In this document: positions 27,809 to 37,907 of the stretch, piece after piece
Position numbering within the stretch: the first letter of the stretch is position 1
How the letters are laid out: every line of letters begins with the position of its first letter
Source of the DNA: Paramoeba atlantica
Lineage: Eukaryota; Discosea
Assembly: GCA_977017575.1 (NCBI GenBank)
Contig: CDRNVI010000088.1
Location: 84,728-148,727 of the forward strand
Reading direction: 5' to 3'
Length of the DNA stretch: 64,000 nt
Translations under genes and position numbers: made by a program
The notes under the pieces: generated by a model
The model's database searches: none
What the model saw: the letters and a program-made list of their open reading frames with translations, nothing else
What the model was told of the DNA's origin: nothing

Positions 27809-28570
27809 CCAATAAACGAGCGTATAATTTGCACTCAATAATAGAAATATCAAAAATGAGGAACACGCCAGATTTTATTCACTTTAACCGACACTTCTTT
27901 CTCAAGTATACACAATGCACCCACACTACAGAATGTACATACTGAAAGTACAGACATAAAGTTCAGAGTGGTACCCCCCTACTTATTACGTAGGAAATTA
28001 CGTCACCTTGCACACCAAACAAAGCACGGTATGTCACAAAGCATGTTGTGTCACTACATGAAGTGCACACGTGTTCTCTCCAGGCTTGCTGCGGACATGA
28101 GGTGAAATTAAAGCAAAATTACCTTTTTTTTACTTACGACAAACGTGAAAGCAAACTCACTTCATGAATCACATTTTTTTGAAATATCTTGCTTTGCTTC
28201 AGCATTTTATAGTGCCCTGTGTGGCGCGTGCTCGATTTTCCTGTCAAAAAAAGCTCACTTTGAAGAAGGTTTCTCTGTGGGCCGAGGAGGGTTGTGTGCA
28301 GTGACTAAAAAAATACAAATATCCATTGAAATCTTTGCCGATCTAACTTCCACTGCATTGCTCCAAAAGTTAATGAAGCAGTAGCTATTAAAACCGCAAG
28401 GATTAAAGAGAAAGAATTTCGGAAAGAATGCTATAAAAAGTCATTGTTTTGGGGGAAATTGAAAAAAAGACTAAATTTGCTAGAAATTAACCGGACATGA
28501 CATGCGTACAATGAAGTATGATGATTGAGGAGCGTCAAAGTCTCTCTTTGAACATTTTTATATTATCTTT

Positions 28571-28869
28571 GTCGTGTAGCGGGGAGAGAGAGTGGGGTTG
28601 AAGGTTACTGTTGTGTGGATTGGTGAGAGAGCAGGGTTGAAGGTTACTGTCGTGTGGATTGGAGAGAGAGAGCAGGGTTGAAGGTTACTGTCGTGTGGAG
28701 GAGAGAGAGAGTGGGGTTGAAGGTTACTGCCGTGTGGAGGGGAGAGAGAGAGCAGGGTTGAAGGTTACTGTCGTGTGGAGGAGAGAGAGAGAGTGGGGTT
28801 GAAGGTTACTGCCGTGTGGAGGGGAGAGAGCGGGGTTGAAGGTTACTGTGATGTAGAGGGGAGAGAGAG
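28571..28869. repeat. Minisatellite, seven units of 37-41 bp
   Basis: Seven copies of a unit built around GGTTGAAGGTTACTG, each followed by a TGTGGA block and a GA-dinucleotide run whose length varies. The core is nearly invariant; the GA run supplies the length variation. It lies between the RIIa-like gene and SKP1, about 440 bases beyond the SKP1 stop codon. Confidence 0.92.
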
Positions 28870-29304
28870 CCTGCCCGTAATCTGCTTCTGCCTCGGAGAA
28901 CCATGAGGCGGGATAATCTAAAAATAGTAAAAACGGAACTAAACGTAACGAAATAGTTTTTAAATCTAAATTGCGTGCAATGAGGTTTTAGAGTTAAGGA
29001 GTAATTTTAATCTAAATAGTGTGTAATTGGACAATAATATTTGTTTTCGACACAAATCGGATTTTGATAAAAAAAAATATGTAGGGGGAGGAATTCACTA
29101 TCTTTTCCCAGAAATGACAATTAAGTAGGAGGATGGGGGGGTGACAATTATGTAGCGGGGTATAGTACTAATAAACCTGGTAATTTAGTACGTAATACTT
29201 ACGTTCCATAGGTAACTAACGAGAATATATGAAAGGAAAAAAACTGAGCGCGTCGAGTAATGAAGTTTCCTTTTCTTAATTCTCCATTACCAGATGAAGT
29301 TCGC

Positions 29305-29883
29305 CTAACATTTTTCGCGTAGCCATGGATAATTGTCATAAAGTTTTTTTTCGCACTCTGGGGTTACAGGTTCTTTTATTTGAAAGAAACTAAGAATTTC
29401 TGTTTCTGACTTTCCCATAATAGAAGCAGCAACTGCGGCACAGCACAGATCTCGTAAAGGTAGCAATATGAGAAAGTTTGCGGCTTTCAGAACTTTAAAT
29501 AACTGTGAGTTTTTAGATTCGTCTCCATTTTCTAATAAACGAGTTTTATAAAATTCGTAGTCCCATTCGCTGAGTACGTCTTGCAGTTTAGCCCGAAGAG
29601 GTTTTTCGATCTCCTTCAAAGGATTCGCCTCGTGATAAGTTTGAAAATCGAAAACACATTGCAATGTGCGGGATTCCATGTCTGGAAGCGGTATTTCAAG
29701 TCCGTCATTTTCCATTTCCATGAGTATATTTCGAATTACGGGGCTTTGCTCTAGCAATCGCTTATGGACCAAATATTTTCTATTTTCCTTCGTAATCACA
29801 ACTGCGTGATCAATACATTCAAGATCTGTTGGGAGATCCTTAATCTCAGTCATTGCTGAGAATACTTTTTCGGCGGATTCCAT
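29305..29883 (-). CDS. SKP1: SKP1-like SCF ubiquitin-ligase adaptor
   Basis: A 192-residue protein with the two-part Skp1 layout. A BTB/POZ fold covers about 25-90: HKRLLEQSPVIRNIL, then EIPLPDMESRTLQCVFDFQTYHE, matching the IPLPNVSSRILKKVIEWCEYH block of the family. The C-terminal F-box-binding half (about 110-192) has WDYEFYK, LKAANFLILLPLRDLCCAAVAASIMGKSETEILSFFQI and ends N-Y-P-W-L-R-E, close to the family's tail. It links Cullin-1 with F-box proteins. Two ATGs near the start (residues 1 and 11) are possible. Extra residues, mainly in loops, lengthen it compared with the usual 160. Confidence 0.88.
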   Translation of the reverse strand: MESAEKVFSAMTEIKDLPTDLECIDHAVVITKENRKYLVHKRLLEQSPVIRNILMEMENDGLEIPLPDMESRTLQCVFDFQTYHEANPLKEIEKPLRAKLQDVLSEWDYEFYKTRLLENGDESKNSQLFKVLKAANFLILLPLRDLCCAAVAASIMGKSETEILSFFQIKEPVTPECEKKLYDNYPWLREKC

Positions 29884-30070
29884 ATAAAAGAAATGAAAAT
29901 GTTACGAGCTTTCTAGCTGCAGAAAATTGATAAAAAATATAATGGCACAGAAACAAACGTTCTTATATTTTTTATCTGTAAAAGTAAGGAGACCACTGAT
30001 AGCACTCTATCAATTGGAATAATACTGAGAGGAAGTCAGAAAATTATAAGTCGGTTATTTTCTGTTTAAG

Positions 30071-32008
30071 TTAAATGATCCACCTCGTCCCCGAGCAAAA
30101 CATAAGAAAATGACTCACGAAATACAACATCAGAATAAAAAACTGCTCTACATCATTATCTCTTTCTAGTCTCGTTCTAAATAATAGAGCACAGCGGAAC
30201 ACGGGAGAATATTTCAATGATTTTATCTGAAACGCTCCTTCAGATCTGTTTTGTAGATGGTATCCACGCGCGGAGTAATACGTGCGCACCCCGACGCCGC
30301 TGATCACTGCAATAGAAGAAAAACAGAAATCCCGTGCAATGGCTTCTGCCGCCGCAAGGAGTCCTTTTCCAAAACCCGTGTGTTGGGGGAGTGAAGCGTG
30401 CTTGGCATATGTCTTCACAAGACGACCATAGACATGGAGTTCACGGATCAACGCACACCCACGCAACTCAGGAAAGGCATCTTCACCGGCAGTGCGTGTC
30501 AAACGGAGACGGAGAAAGCCATAGAGCGTATCGGTCTCAGGCAACTCATAGGAGAGAAACACCTCCAATCCTTGTTGGGCAATGTAATCCCGTCGTACCA
30601 ACACGGCCTCGTGTCGTTTGCTAAGTGCCTGGGCGTCGGTACCCACCTCACGACAGCGAATACAGCGGCAGTGACGACCGGCCGCGTGCAATCGACTCTC
30701 CAACGACTGCCGAAGATTCCCACAACAAGTGCCTCCCAGGACATACTCGGCGGGAATGTCTCGAATCACACGATTCAGCCGAATCCACGGGTGAACACGC
30801 TGCTTGGCATAACAAATAACGTCAATCAGGTTCTCCAGGCCGTAGGGACGGTACTTGCCCTGCTCAAACCACTGCTGGATAAGCGTCCAGGGAGTGATTT
30901 GACATGGGTAAATCTTCCACTGGTCCGCCTGTAAGTCGCTGTTGTACAAGAAGTCGTCAAACATAGCCTTATCCCCCTCCGGGGTGGCCCCGGGGAGATC
31001 CGGCATAATATGAATGTCAATCTTGAAACAAGCGTCTTTTAATAAACGAAGCGCTCGAACGGCGTCTGCCCTGGTGCTTCCTCGATTCACGGCTTGCAGG
31101 ATATTATCATCGGAGTGCTGCACACCAAGTTGAATACGCGTGCACCCGAGCTGCCGCAGCCGACGCACCATCTCTGGGTTGATTGTGTCAGGACGTGTCT
31201 CAAGTGTTATGCCAATGACACGAACACTCTCGGTTTCATTGAATCGTTTCTCGGCCTCAAGTGACTCACGCCGTCGTGTTGGTTTTGCATAGGTGTTTGC
31301 AGCAAAGAGCACATCGCGAATAAAAGTCTCTTGATATTCCATAGGATAGCTCTCCCAGGTACCGCCCAAAACAAGGACCTCCACCTTGTCAGGGGTATGG
31401 CCTATTTCAGTCAAGGTGCGGACCCTTTCTTGGAACTGTACGATGGGGTCAAAATCCAGACGATTCGCCCGCCGAACTCCTGGTTCATTTAATAAATAGC
31501 TGCGGGGTTGCCCGGGCTCATTAGGACAATAATGACAATTCCATTGGCATGAAAATCGTTGTTTCACCCCGTTAACCTCAGGATACGGTGAGGTAAACAC
31601 AGTCACGACCAAAACTCCGCTGCTGCTTCGTGTAGATTTCTTGATAAGATAGTCGTCCAAAATCTCGTGATGAGAAATGCTCCCTTTTTGAAGTAACGCT
31701 TGATATGTAGCCAGAAGATTCGCCTTGCTGCAAGCCTTTTTGTATTGCTTCCGAAGACGCGGGATTTCACGATCAATTGCCTTTTTAGAAGTTGGATTTC
31801 GAGATATGAGCTCCGTAACAATAGTTTGGTATATTTCGACGTCTTCTTCGGGAACTGAGGCTTGATAAGGAGCCTCCTCCTCTAAAAGTTGTTGCAAATT
31901 TGGAAGTTTCTGTATTTTAGATGTAACGATAGCTTCTTCATATTCATCAAGATACATGTGAGGAGCCTCATTGTGACCCCTTGAAGCTAAATCTTCAATG
32001 TCAGCCAT
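30071..32008 (-). CDS. ELP3: Elp3-like radical SAM / acetyltransferase tRNA-modification enzyme with C-terminal membrane segment
   Basis: A 645-residue Elp3 homologue. N-terminal helical domain 1-130, radical SAM domain about 133-400, GNAT acetyltransferase domain about 480-600 (GLLAAAEAIARD, acetyl-CoA loop; ISGVGVRTYYSARGYHLQ). The iron-sulfur cysteines are C154, C158 and C161 (FSCQWNCHYCP), spaced CX3CX2C as in general radical SAM enzymes, where animal and yeast Elp3 have a wider first gap. Role: catalytic subunit of Elongator, making cm5U at the wobble position of tRNAs. The last 26 residues (620-645) contain a hydrophobic run FFILMLYFVSHFLMFC followed by SGTRWII, a tail-anchor layout. 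A tail-anchored Elp3 at the mitochondrial outer membrane is known from Toxoplasma and relatives, so a similar location is possible here. No other Elongator subunit is in the window. Confidence 0.9.
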   Translation of the reverse strand: MADIEDLASRGHNEAPHMYLDEYEEAIVTSKIQKLPNLQQLLEEEAPYQASVPEEDVEIYQTIVTELISRNPTSKKAIDREIPRLRKQYKKACSKANLLATYQALLQKGSISHHEILDDYLIKKSTRSSSGVLVVTVFTSPYPEVNGVKQRFSCQWNCHYCPNEPGQPRSYLLNEPGVRRANRLDFDPIVQFQERVRTLTEIGHTPDKVEVLVLGGTWESYPMEYQETFIRDVLFAANTYAKPTRRRESLEAEKRFNETESVRVIGITLETRPDTINPEMVRRLRQLGCTRIQLGVQHSDDNILQAVNRGSTRADAVRALRLLKDACFKIDIHIMPDLPGATPEGDKAMFDDFLYNSDLQADQWKIYPCQITPWTLIQQWFEQGKYRPYGLENLIDVICYAKQRVHPWIRLNRVIRDIPAEYVLGGTCCGNLRQSLESRLHAAGRHCRCIRCREVGTDAQALSKRHEAVLVRRDYIAQQGLEVFLSYELPETDTLYGFLRLRLTRTAGEDAFPELRGCALIRELHVYGRLVKTYAKHASLPQHTGFGKGLLAAAEAIARDFCFSSIAVISGVGVRTYYSARGYHLQNRSEGAFQIKSLKYSPVFRCALLFRTRLERDNDVEQFFILMLYFVSHFLMFCSGTRWII

Positions 32009-32631
32009 TTATAGGTATCGAAGAATATAACGAAAAAATACCAATAGTGTTTTCCAATAGTGCATTAGAAGACGTACATTCTAGTTGTCGTAATCCTAAG
32101 AATGCTAAAATAGTAAATCCAATGGTAGAACTGAGGTATTTCTGTGCCACTTAAATATACAATAAAGGTTATCAGCACACATTCAGCTGATAAAAAATCA
32201 ACGCATGCATACCAATTCAGTGGCACAGCGAAGTGAGCTGACTCCGGAGCGCACAGATGCTTGAATCCGTATTCGTATCAAAAAATCGTATAGTCAAAAT
32301 AATATTGTCATCAATGCAGCCCAAATCTAGCAAAACACTTTACTTACTTTAAAACGTTATACGGTCTTATCAACAATAGTACTCAAAAATTTCATCAATA
32401 TGGAAAAATCCCGAGCTTCTACTACTCAATCGACAGCCCATGTTAAACGCGTACTCTGTTGAAAGAATAAATTGTTGAAAGATAACCGCCTAAATAACCG
32501 CGCTCCATGTATAGAAACGCTCTTCCATAGTGATAAACTACATAATATTTTATTTAGATATCGTTCCTTTTTGTTTTTGATCTGAATGCCGAACGTATGA
32601 ACGTTCGTTCAATATGATATATGAAAACGGT
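32009..32631. other. Intergenic spacer ELP3 / PEPCK
   Basis: About 620 bases, AT-rich, without visible gene, RNA or repeat. It should include the ELP3 5' region and the PEPCK 3' UTR. Confidence 0.5.
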
Positions 32632-34254
32632 CTACAACTTAGCGTTGACTTGGTAATCTTGAGGATTCACTGATCGAAGCGCCGGATCCGCCTTGGCCTC
32701 GTACTTCTTAAAATTCTCACGGAACATACGAGCCAGTTTGTTGACCTGTTGCACATACGCCTTCTTATTCTTCCATGCGTTGTACGGGTTCAAGATTTCA
32801 TTCGGCACGCCTGGGCACGATTTGGGAATACGGAAGCCCCATCCCGGCATCACCTCGTACCGTGCCTTGACGAGACTACCGTCATGAATCGCATCCAAAA
32901 TCTTCCGCGTCCAGCGAAGCTTGATGCGAGGGGCTTGCCCGGCGGGACCCTGCACCCAGCCCGTGTTCACCAACCAGCAAGGGACATTGTACTTTTGCAG
33001 ACGCTCAGCAAGCTGTTTAGCGTACACCGTGGGGTGCCACACAAGAAACGGTCCTCCGAAGCACGCACTGAAGGTGGGGGTGGGTTCGACAATCCCCATC
33101 TCCGTACCCGGTACCTTTGCGGTGTACCCACTGATGAATTGGTACATCGCCTGGGGCTCCGTAAGCTTGCTGACGGGAGGGAGGCATCCAAAGGCGTCGT
33201 TCGTCAGAAGGATGATATTCTTTGGGTGACCCCCGACGGCGGGAAGCTTTACATTGTCGATGTGGTGCAGCGGGTAGGAGCAGCGCGTGTTTTCTGTGAT
33301 ACTCACATCGTTGTACTGCACCACCCGGCCGTCATTCAGCACAACATTCTCCACAACACAGCCGAACCGAATCGCGTTGAAGATGTCGGGCTCATTGTCC
33401 TTGGAGAGCCCAATCGCCTTGGCGTAGCACCCCCCTTCGACGTTAAAGATCCCGTGATCGGTCCACACGTGCTCGTCGTCCCCGATGAGCTTACGATGGG
33501 GATCGGCAGAGAGCGTAGTCTTTCCCGTCCCGCTGAGTCCAAAAAACACGGAGACATCACCTGAGACGCCCTCGTTGGCACTGGCATGCATGGTGAGCTG
33601 CCCCGCCTTTGGCAGGGTGTACATCATCAGAGTCAGCACCCCTTTCTTCATCTCCCCGGCGTACTCGGTACCCATAATCACCATCTCGTTACGGCGAAAC
33701 GAAAGCCCGACCATGGTCTGGGACGTGACGCCACGTTCCAACTTGGACTGCGTCCACTGGCCGGCGTTGTAAATCACAAAGTCCGGCTTGCCGAAATTCG
33801 CCAACTCCGCGGGGGTGGGTTCGATGAGCATGTTCTTCATAAACAGCGCGTGGTAGGCCCGGGTCGTGATGATACGCACTTTCATACGGTAGAGCGGATC
33901 CCAGCCGGTGTAGCAGTCGGTGACAAACAGGTGATCCCGGGTGTTTAGAAAATCCACCGCGCGCTGGACGCTGGTCGCGAAGTTTTCGGGCTCGATCGGG
34001 ACATTGACTTCACCCCACCACACGTCCTTCTCGTAGTCCTCGTCGCGACACACACGCTTGTCTTTGGGGGAACGTCCGGTCTTGACGCCGGAGAGTACGC
34101 TAAGGGCTCCAGTGCTGGTGACTTTCGAACTCGGGGTGGTGCGGACTTCGTACTCATAGAGTGTTGCGGTGGGAGCGTTGTGAACCAGCTTCATCCCGTA
34201 GCGAATACCCAAGTCGTGGATGTAGTCGAGCGTGTGGCGTGGTTTTTTCGACAT
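32632..34254 (-). CDS. PCK1: Phosphoenolpyruvate carboxykinase (ATP)
   Basis: A 540-residue ATP-dependent PEPCK, full length for the family. Markers: YNAGQW at about 162-167, TEYAGEMKKG near 196-205 (active-site Lys), the P-loop GLSGTGKT at 239-246, the metal/second phosphate motif LIGDDEHVW (257-264 on), and GGCYAKAIGLS. Reaction: oxaloacetate plus ATP to PEP, CO2 and ADP. Depending on the organism it runs towards gluconeogenesis or, in kinetoplastid glycosomes, towards CO2 fixation. The protein ends NAKL, so its last three residues AKL fit the peroxisome/glycosome targeting consensus (S/A/C)(K/R/H)(L/M). There is no obvious N-terminal signal. Codon use is GC-rich at third positions, as in the HSP90 genes, which suggests high expression. 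Confidence 0.96.
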   Translation of the reverse strand: MSKKPRHTLDYIHDLGIRYGMKLVHNAPTATLYEYEVRTTPSSKVTSTGALSVLSGVKTGRSPKDKRVCRDEDYEKDVWWGEVNVPIEPENFATSVQRAVDFLNTRDHLFVTDCYTGWDPLYRMKVRIITTRAYHALFMKNMLIEPTPAELANFGKPDFVIYNAGQWTQSKLERGVTSQTMVGLSFRRNEMVIMGTEYAGEMKKGVLTLMMYTLPKAGQLTMHASANEGVSGDVSVFFGLSGTGKTTLSADPHRKLIGDDEHVWTDHGIFNVEGGCYAKAIGLSKDNEPDIFNAIRFGCVVENVVLNDGRVVQYNDVSITENTRCSYPLHHIDNVKLPAVGGHPKNIILLTNDAFGCLPPVSKLTEPQAMYQFISGYTAKVPGTEMGIVEPTPTFSACFGGPFLVWHPTVYAKQLAERLQKYNVPCWLVNTGWVQGPAGQAPRIKLRWTRKILDAIHDGSLVKARYEVMPGWGFRIPKSCPGVPNEILNPYNAWKNKKAYVQQVNKLARMFRENFKKYEAKADPALRSVNPQDYQVNAKL

Positions 34255-34541
34255 TTTTGAAGTGTGGGGTTGTAGTTACAAGTGTAAAGGGTTTAGTAGT
34301 GTTGCGGAGGTTAAGTGAACTGTTTGAGTGCAACGTTTTATAAACACTGTCATACACTGCAGGCTACTGTATACTTCGTATGATTTGTGTAAGAGTAAAA
34401 TGTAGAGCTAAATGTAAAATCAATAAAAACAGCAAAACAGGTGTAAGCAACTCTTTTGCGACAAAAAATGGAGTCCAGTTCGAGTGTGCTTTTGCTCAAT
34501 AGTCGCCCAAGACTTTAGCATGTTAAATAATCACTCGATCC

Positions 34542-37526
34542 TCAAACTTCGGCTAATTCCGCTTGTTGTAAATCTTCAACACAGAGAAGAGCTTCTCGTA
34601 GTTCTGCCGCGAACAGAGATAGCGAATAAATGACGGCATGAACTCCCTCCGCTTCTTCACTTCGGATAGGCATTGGCTGATGCTTAGGATAAGGAGTCGA
34701 AAACTGAGTCGACTCACAAAGATCATCGTCATCTGGCTTCATGCTAATACTCTGATGTCCAAGAAATTCGGTACATGATAGAAACGGTTTCGAGGATTCA
34801 ATCTCATCCTTCACACTTCCTTGAGAATGTAGATCTTCCACACTCGATAGCTTCGTGGAGCTGCCTGCTTCTTCTGCCACATTTTCAAGCGCATGTTGTA
34901 TCATGCCACGTAATTCTCTGTCACGGTAGTGACGTAGAACATTGATCAGTTCCGTAAGCTTTGTAGAATGCGAAACAATTTCCGAAGCCAATGCCGAATG
35001 TTTCTTAAGAAGGGATATTATGAGCATGCATACTATGGACTTGCAGTGCTCCCCGATTTCATTCCCAACAGGTTCCAAGGTGGAAAGTATCGAAATCGCA
35101 GCTTCAGAAAGATGATGTTTTTCATGACATTTTCCGTTGATTATTCCCTTTTGGATTGCTGCGTAGTTTGGTCGGAGTACAGAATTTCGTCGCAATACTA
35201 TTTTGTCTTGACTAGGGGATCGGTACTGCATTTTTTCGGATGATTGTACTTCTTGTACAGAGGGAACGCTAAACATAAGTTTCCATGCTGCACTGCTCGT
35301 TTCCAAGATTGCATGCATGTTTAGAAACACACGGTGCAGCTTGCCACTTGAGTACACAGGGTACGGTGTGCGTCGCATATCTGGTTCATCTTCTGCCAGA
35401 GAAAGCCATGTGCTCTCCAGCGCCAACGATTTTTTCATAGCAGACAGAGACGTTTCCAAGTCGCAAATGGAGCTTAGACGCTTGCCAAAGACCGCCAAAC
35501 AAGAAGACAGAGATGCTGCTAAGTGCTTCATTGTAATCGTTCTTTGAGCAATAAGTTCAGCCCTGGCAGAAGTGGGGAAGAGGAGTAGAGAAATAACAAT
35601 GTATATCATGACAGAAAACGTGTTTTGCATGATACGTACAATAGCCTCATCTGTGTCTATGCCCGGTGTTAGCATCCCAACAAGAACAAAGCAACCGTAA
35701 AAAGCAGCAGTTCCGTAAGCCTTCCCAGTTCGTGCCAAATTAAATGCGAACAATGTAACACAAGATGCAATAACTAGCCCAGTCGTTGAGTGCACAAGGG
35801 AACCGGCTGAGAAACCTATAACTGCACCCATCAGTGTGCCAAAAAGACGTTGAGCTGCTCCTACAACAGCGGACCCAGGATCATCAGAAGCAACGAAACA
35901 TACGATGGTAGGCCCCGTGAGCCACGCATAACGCGGACTATGCATGGCAAAAAAGGCGACAGAAAGCGTTAGCGCTAGACTCGTCTTAAAAGACTCTTTC
36001 AGACGACGAAGGTCGTGATTCGAATATTGGAATGTAACATAGCGAAAGATTCTATCGATCAAATCCTTGGGACCCTTCAGAAGATAGGTTTTCCAAAGCG
36101 GTAGGCATTTAGGACGTTCCTGCTTCGACGAACGTATAGCGAGTAATACAGTGCAGAATGTCCGTACATGAAAGTTGAAAAAGTTAATAAGCGCATTATT
36201 TTCAACTTCTTGAGGAGTAGGTGGCCTTCCCAAACCGTAATTAATTCTTCGGCGCCCATCCAGAATTTTATCTTCGAATCGATCGAGACAAGTCTCCAGC
36301 GAGGAAAGCTTCAGGTCAGCATCTTTTAAGGACCCTGTTTCACCAAGCCCAAAGCAAATAGCCTCAGCGTCACGGACAAGGTCTTTCAGCGGAATGGAAA
36401 GCGTATTTGCCCAGGCCTCCATTCGCCGAGAGTTTAACACTGCATCCGACACTTGCGACAGATTCTCCACAACTCGTAGCATAGAGAGCAATATCTCGTT
36501 TAGTTGTTCGAAAACATACCTCTTGGATTCGCGTTCTCTGGTTGTATGCAGCAGTTCAGGCTCCGTCATGGAGTCTTTGCTACTCTCCTGCAACTCGTGA
36601 AAATTTTGCTCGAGCGCCCTCTTTGCAAATCGAAAGCGCACGAGATTTACGTTTCGATCCATATTTTTTCCACACCAAAATGAATCGCAAAGCCCAGCAA
36701 AGCACAAACTAATATCTCTTGAGATGGCATGAAGTGTTGTATCAACTTCCTGGGTCGCCCGGCGCGGATAGGGAAAAAATTGAGCAAACACTCCGAAGCC
36801 GACTCCAAGGAAGAACTCGCTTACCAATCGGGAAGTTAACCAAACATCTTCCACGCCGGCCTCCATTGTTCTGTAGTGTCCAACGCATGAGACAGTCAGT
36901 AACAACAAGCTAATTCTCTTACAACGATCGTCTATGCACAATGCACCGAAAATGAACGTCAATAATGCATAGGCCACACCCCATAGTAGTCCGTTTTGAT
37001 GCAGATTGAGAAGCGACACAGCTGTTCCCACGGGAAGAACAAACACGGCACCGCTTAGAGTGTGAAACAAGAAACTTACGGTCTCACCAACCGTTGCCCG
37101 ATATCCCAAAATAGAGCCCATAGTCATGATTGGCGTAGAAGTAAAACAATGTTTTGTCGCTTCTAAATTAAGCAGCAGTGAAGTCGGTAATATGCATAAA
37201 AGAGCCACCCGCAGAGCAAAGTCTATTTTGCCCCAGAAAAATCGATTGCTCAGAAACCCAAAGATTGGAGTGCTGTCAGCAGAACCAACGGCACGCAAAT
37301 CCCACGGAACGCTGTGCTCAACGGAATTATCTAGAATAGGTGAATTCTTCTGCGAATTTGCTGCATGATGAGGCGAATCTGGAGACAAATTCCCTTGTAT
37401 ACTGTCACATGCCTTGAGAGCAGATACGTTGTGTATTGGAATCACAGTTTCGGAGTCGAGACTACGGACTTCACCACTTTCTCGAGGTTGTGTCTCGAGG
37501 ATGGTTTCTTTTTTACGGGTTTCCAT
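34542..37526 (-). CDS. FUSC / aromatic-acid exporter-like membrane protein
   Basis: A 994-residue protein from the ATG at 37526 (a longer reading starts GTG). It has the two-block arrangement of the FUSC (fusaric-acid resistance) superfamily: a first membrane block at about 100-235 (ALRVALLCILPTSLLLN ... VFVLPVGTAVSLL), a long soluble middle, a second block at about 512-650 (SLALTLSVAFFAMHSPRYAW, LFGTLMGAVIGFSAGSLVH, FVLVGMLTPG, MIYIVISLLLFP), and a C-terminal soluble domain of about 330 residues. Related eukaryotic proteins include plant ALMT-like anion channels and fungal Bre4-type proteins; bacterial ones export aromatic acids. The substrate cannot be inferred. The PTIVCFV segment and G-rich helix after it are the most conserved part. 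Location: plasma or vacuolar membrane, by inference. Confidence 0.7.
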   Translation of the reverse strand: METRKKETILETQPRESGEVRSLDSETVIPIHNVSALKACDSIQGNLSPDSPHHAANSQKNSPILDNSVEHSVPWDLRAVGSADSTPIFGFLSNRFFWGKIDFALRVALLCILPTSLLLNLEATKHCFTSTPIMTMGSILGYRATVGETVSFLFHTLSGAVFVLPVGTAVSLLNLHQNGLLWGVAYALLTFIFGALCIDDRCKRISLLLLTVSCVGHYRTMEAGVEDVWLTSRLVSEFFLGVGFGVFAQFFPYPRRATQEVDTTLHAISRDISLCFAGLCDSFWCGKNMDRNVNLVRFRFAKRALEQNFHELQESSKDSMTEPELLHTTRERESKRYVFEQLNEILLSMLRVVENLSQVSDAVLNSRRMEAWANTLSIPLKDLVRDAEAICFGLGETGSLKDADLKLSSLETCLDRFEDKILDGRRRINYGLGRPPTPQEVENNALINFFNFHVRTFCTVLLAIRSSKQERPKCLPLWKTYLLKGPKDLIDRIFRYVTFQYSNHDLRRLKESFKTSLALTLSVAFFAMHSPRYAWLTGPTIVCFVASDDPGSAVVGAAQRLFGTLMGAVIGFSAGSLVHSTTGLVIASCVTLFAFNLARTGKAYGTAAFYGCFVLVGMLTPGIDTDEAIVRIMQNTFSVMIYIVISLLLFPTSARAELIAQRTITMKHLAASLSSCLAVFGKRLSSICDLETSLSAMKKSLALESTWLSLAEDEPDMRRTPYPVYSSGKLHRVFLNMHAILETSSAAWKLMFSVPSVQEVQSSEKMQYRSPSQDKIVLRRNSVLRPNYAAIQKGIINGKCHEKHHLSEAAISILSTLEPVGNEIGEHCKSIVCMLIISLLKKHSALASEIVSHSTKLTELINVLRHYRDRELRGMIQHALENVAEEAGSSTKLSSVEDLHSQGSVKDEIESSKPFLSCTEFLGHQSISMKPDDDDLCESTQFSTPYPKHQPMPIRSEEAEGVHAVIYSLSLFAAELREALLCVEDLQQAELAEV

Positions 37527-37907
37527 AGACACCGTGAATAATGAGTAATTTATCTCTCACTCTAAGAGATGAAAAATTTGAGTGACTAAAAGCAACATAA
37601 AAATTGACGATCCGTATCCCAAGTAATCAAGATTAAAATTAACATGCGTGCCTATGTACAATGAAAGTATCGAAAAAAATTACAGAAACCGTAGCTTCAA
37701 TGCTAGTTGAGAGTGGCTAAGCAAAGAAAAAAGATTTAATGTATGTACGCACCTATCGCTGCTAAAATTATCAGTGAGTAAAAATAACAGAATATCTCCT
37801 TCACATAATGTTATTAGCTATAAAGGAGTTCTATATAAGGAGTTCTATACTAGGCCAAGTAGAACCATTATGCAGTATTGGCCTCGAATCAAGATAGCTT
37901 TCGTTCT
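37527..37907. other. Intergenic spacer
   Basis: About 380 bases. A short direct duplication of TATAAGGAGTTCTATA occurs at about 37820-37850. No gene is seen. Confidence 0.5.

Larger units (their letters stand above)
27383..29304. other. Gene-free region with MITE and minisatellite
   Basis: Nearly 2 kb without a host gene. It holds the inverted-repeat element at 27456-27808, an unremarkable stretch to 28570, a minisatellite (28571-28869), and AT-rich DNA to 29304. Confidence 0.6.

Noticed and set aside
28145-28384. Plus-strand 79-codon frame in the RIIa/SKP1 gap
   Set aside because: Starts with GTG, wrong strand, no domain, in a gene-free repeat-bearing region.
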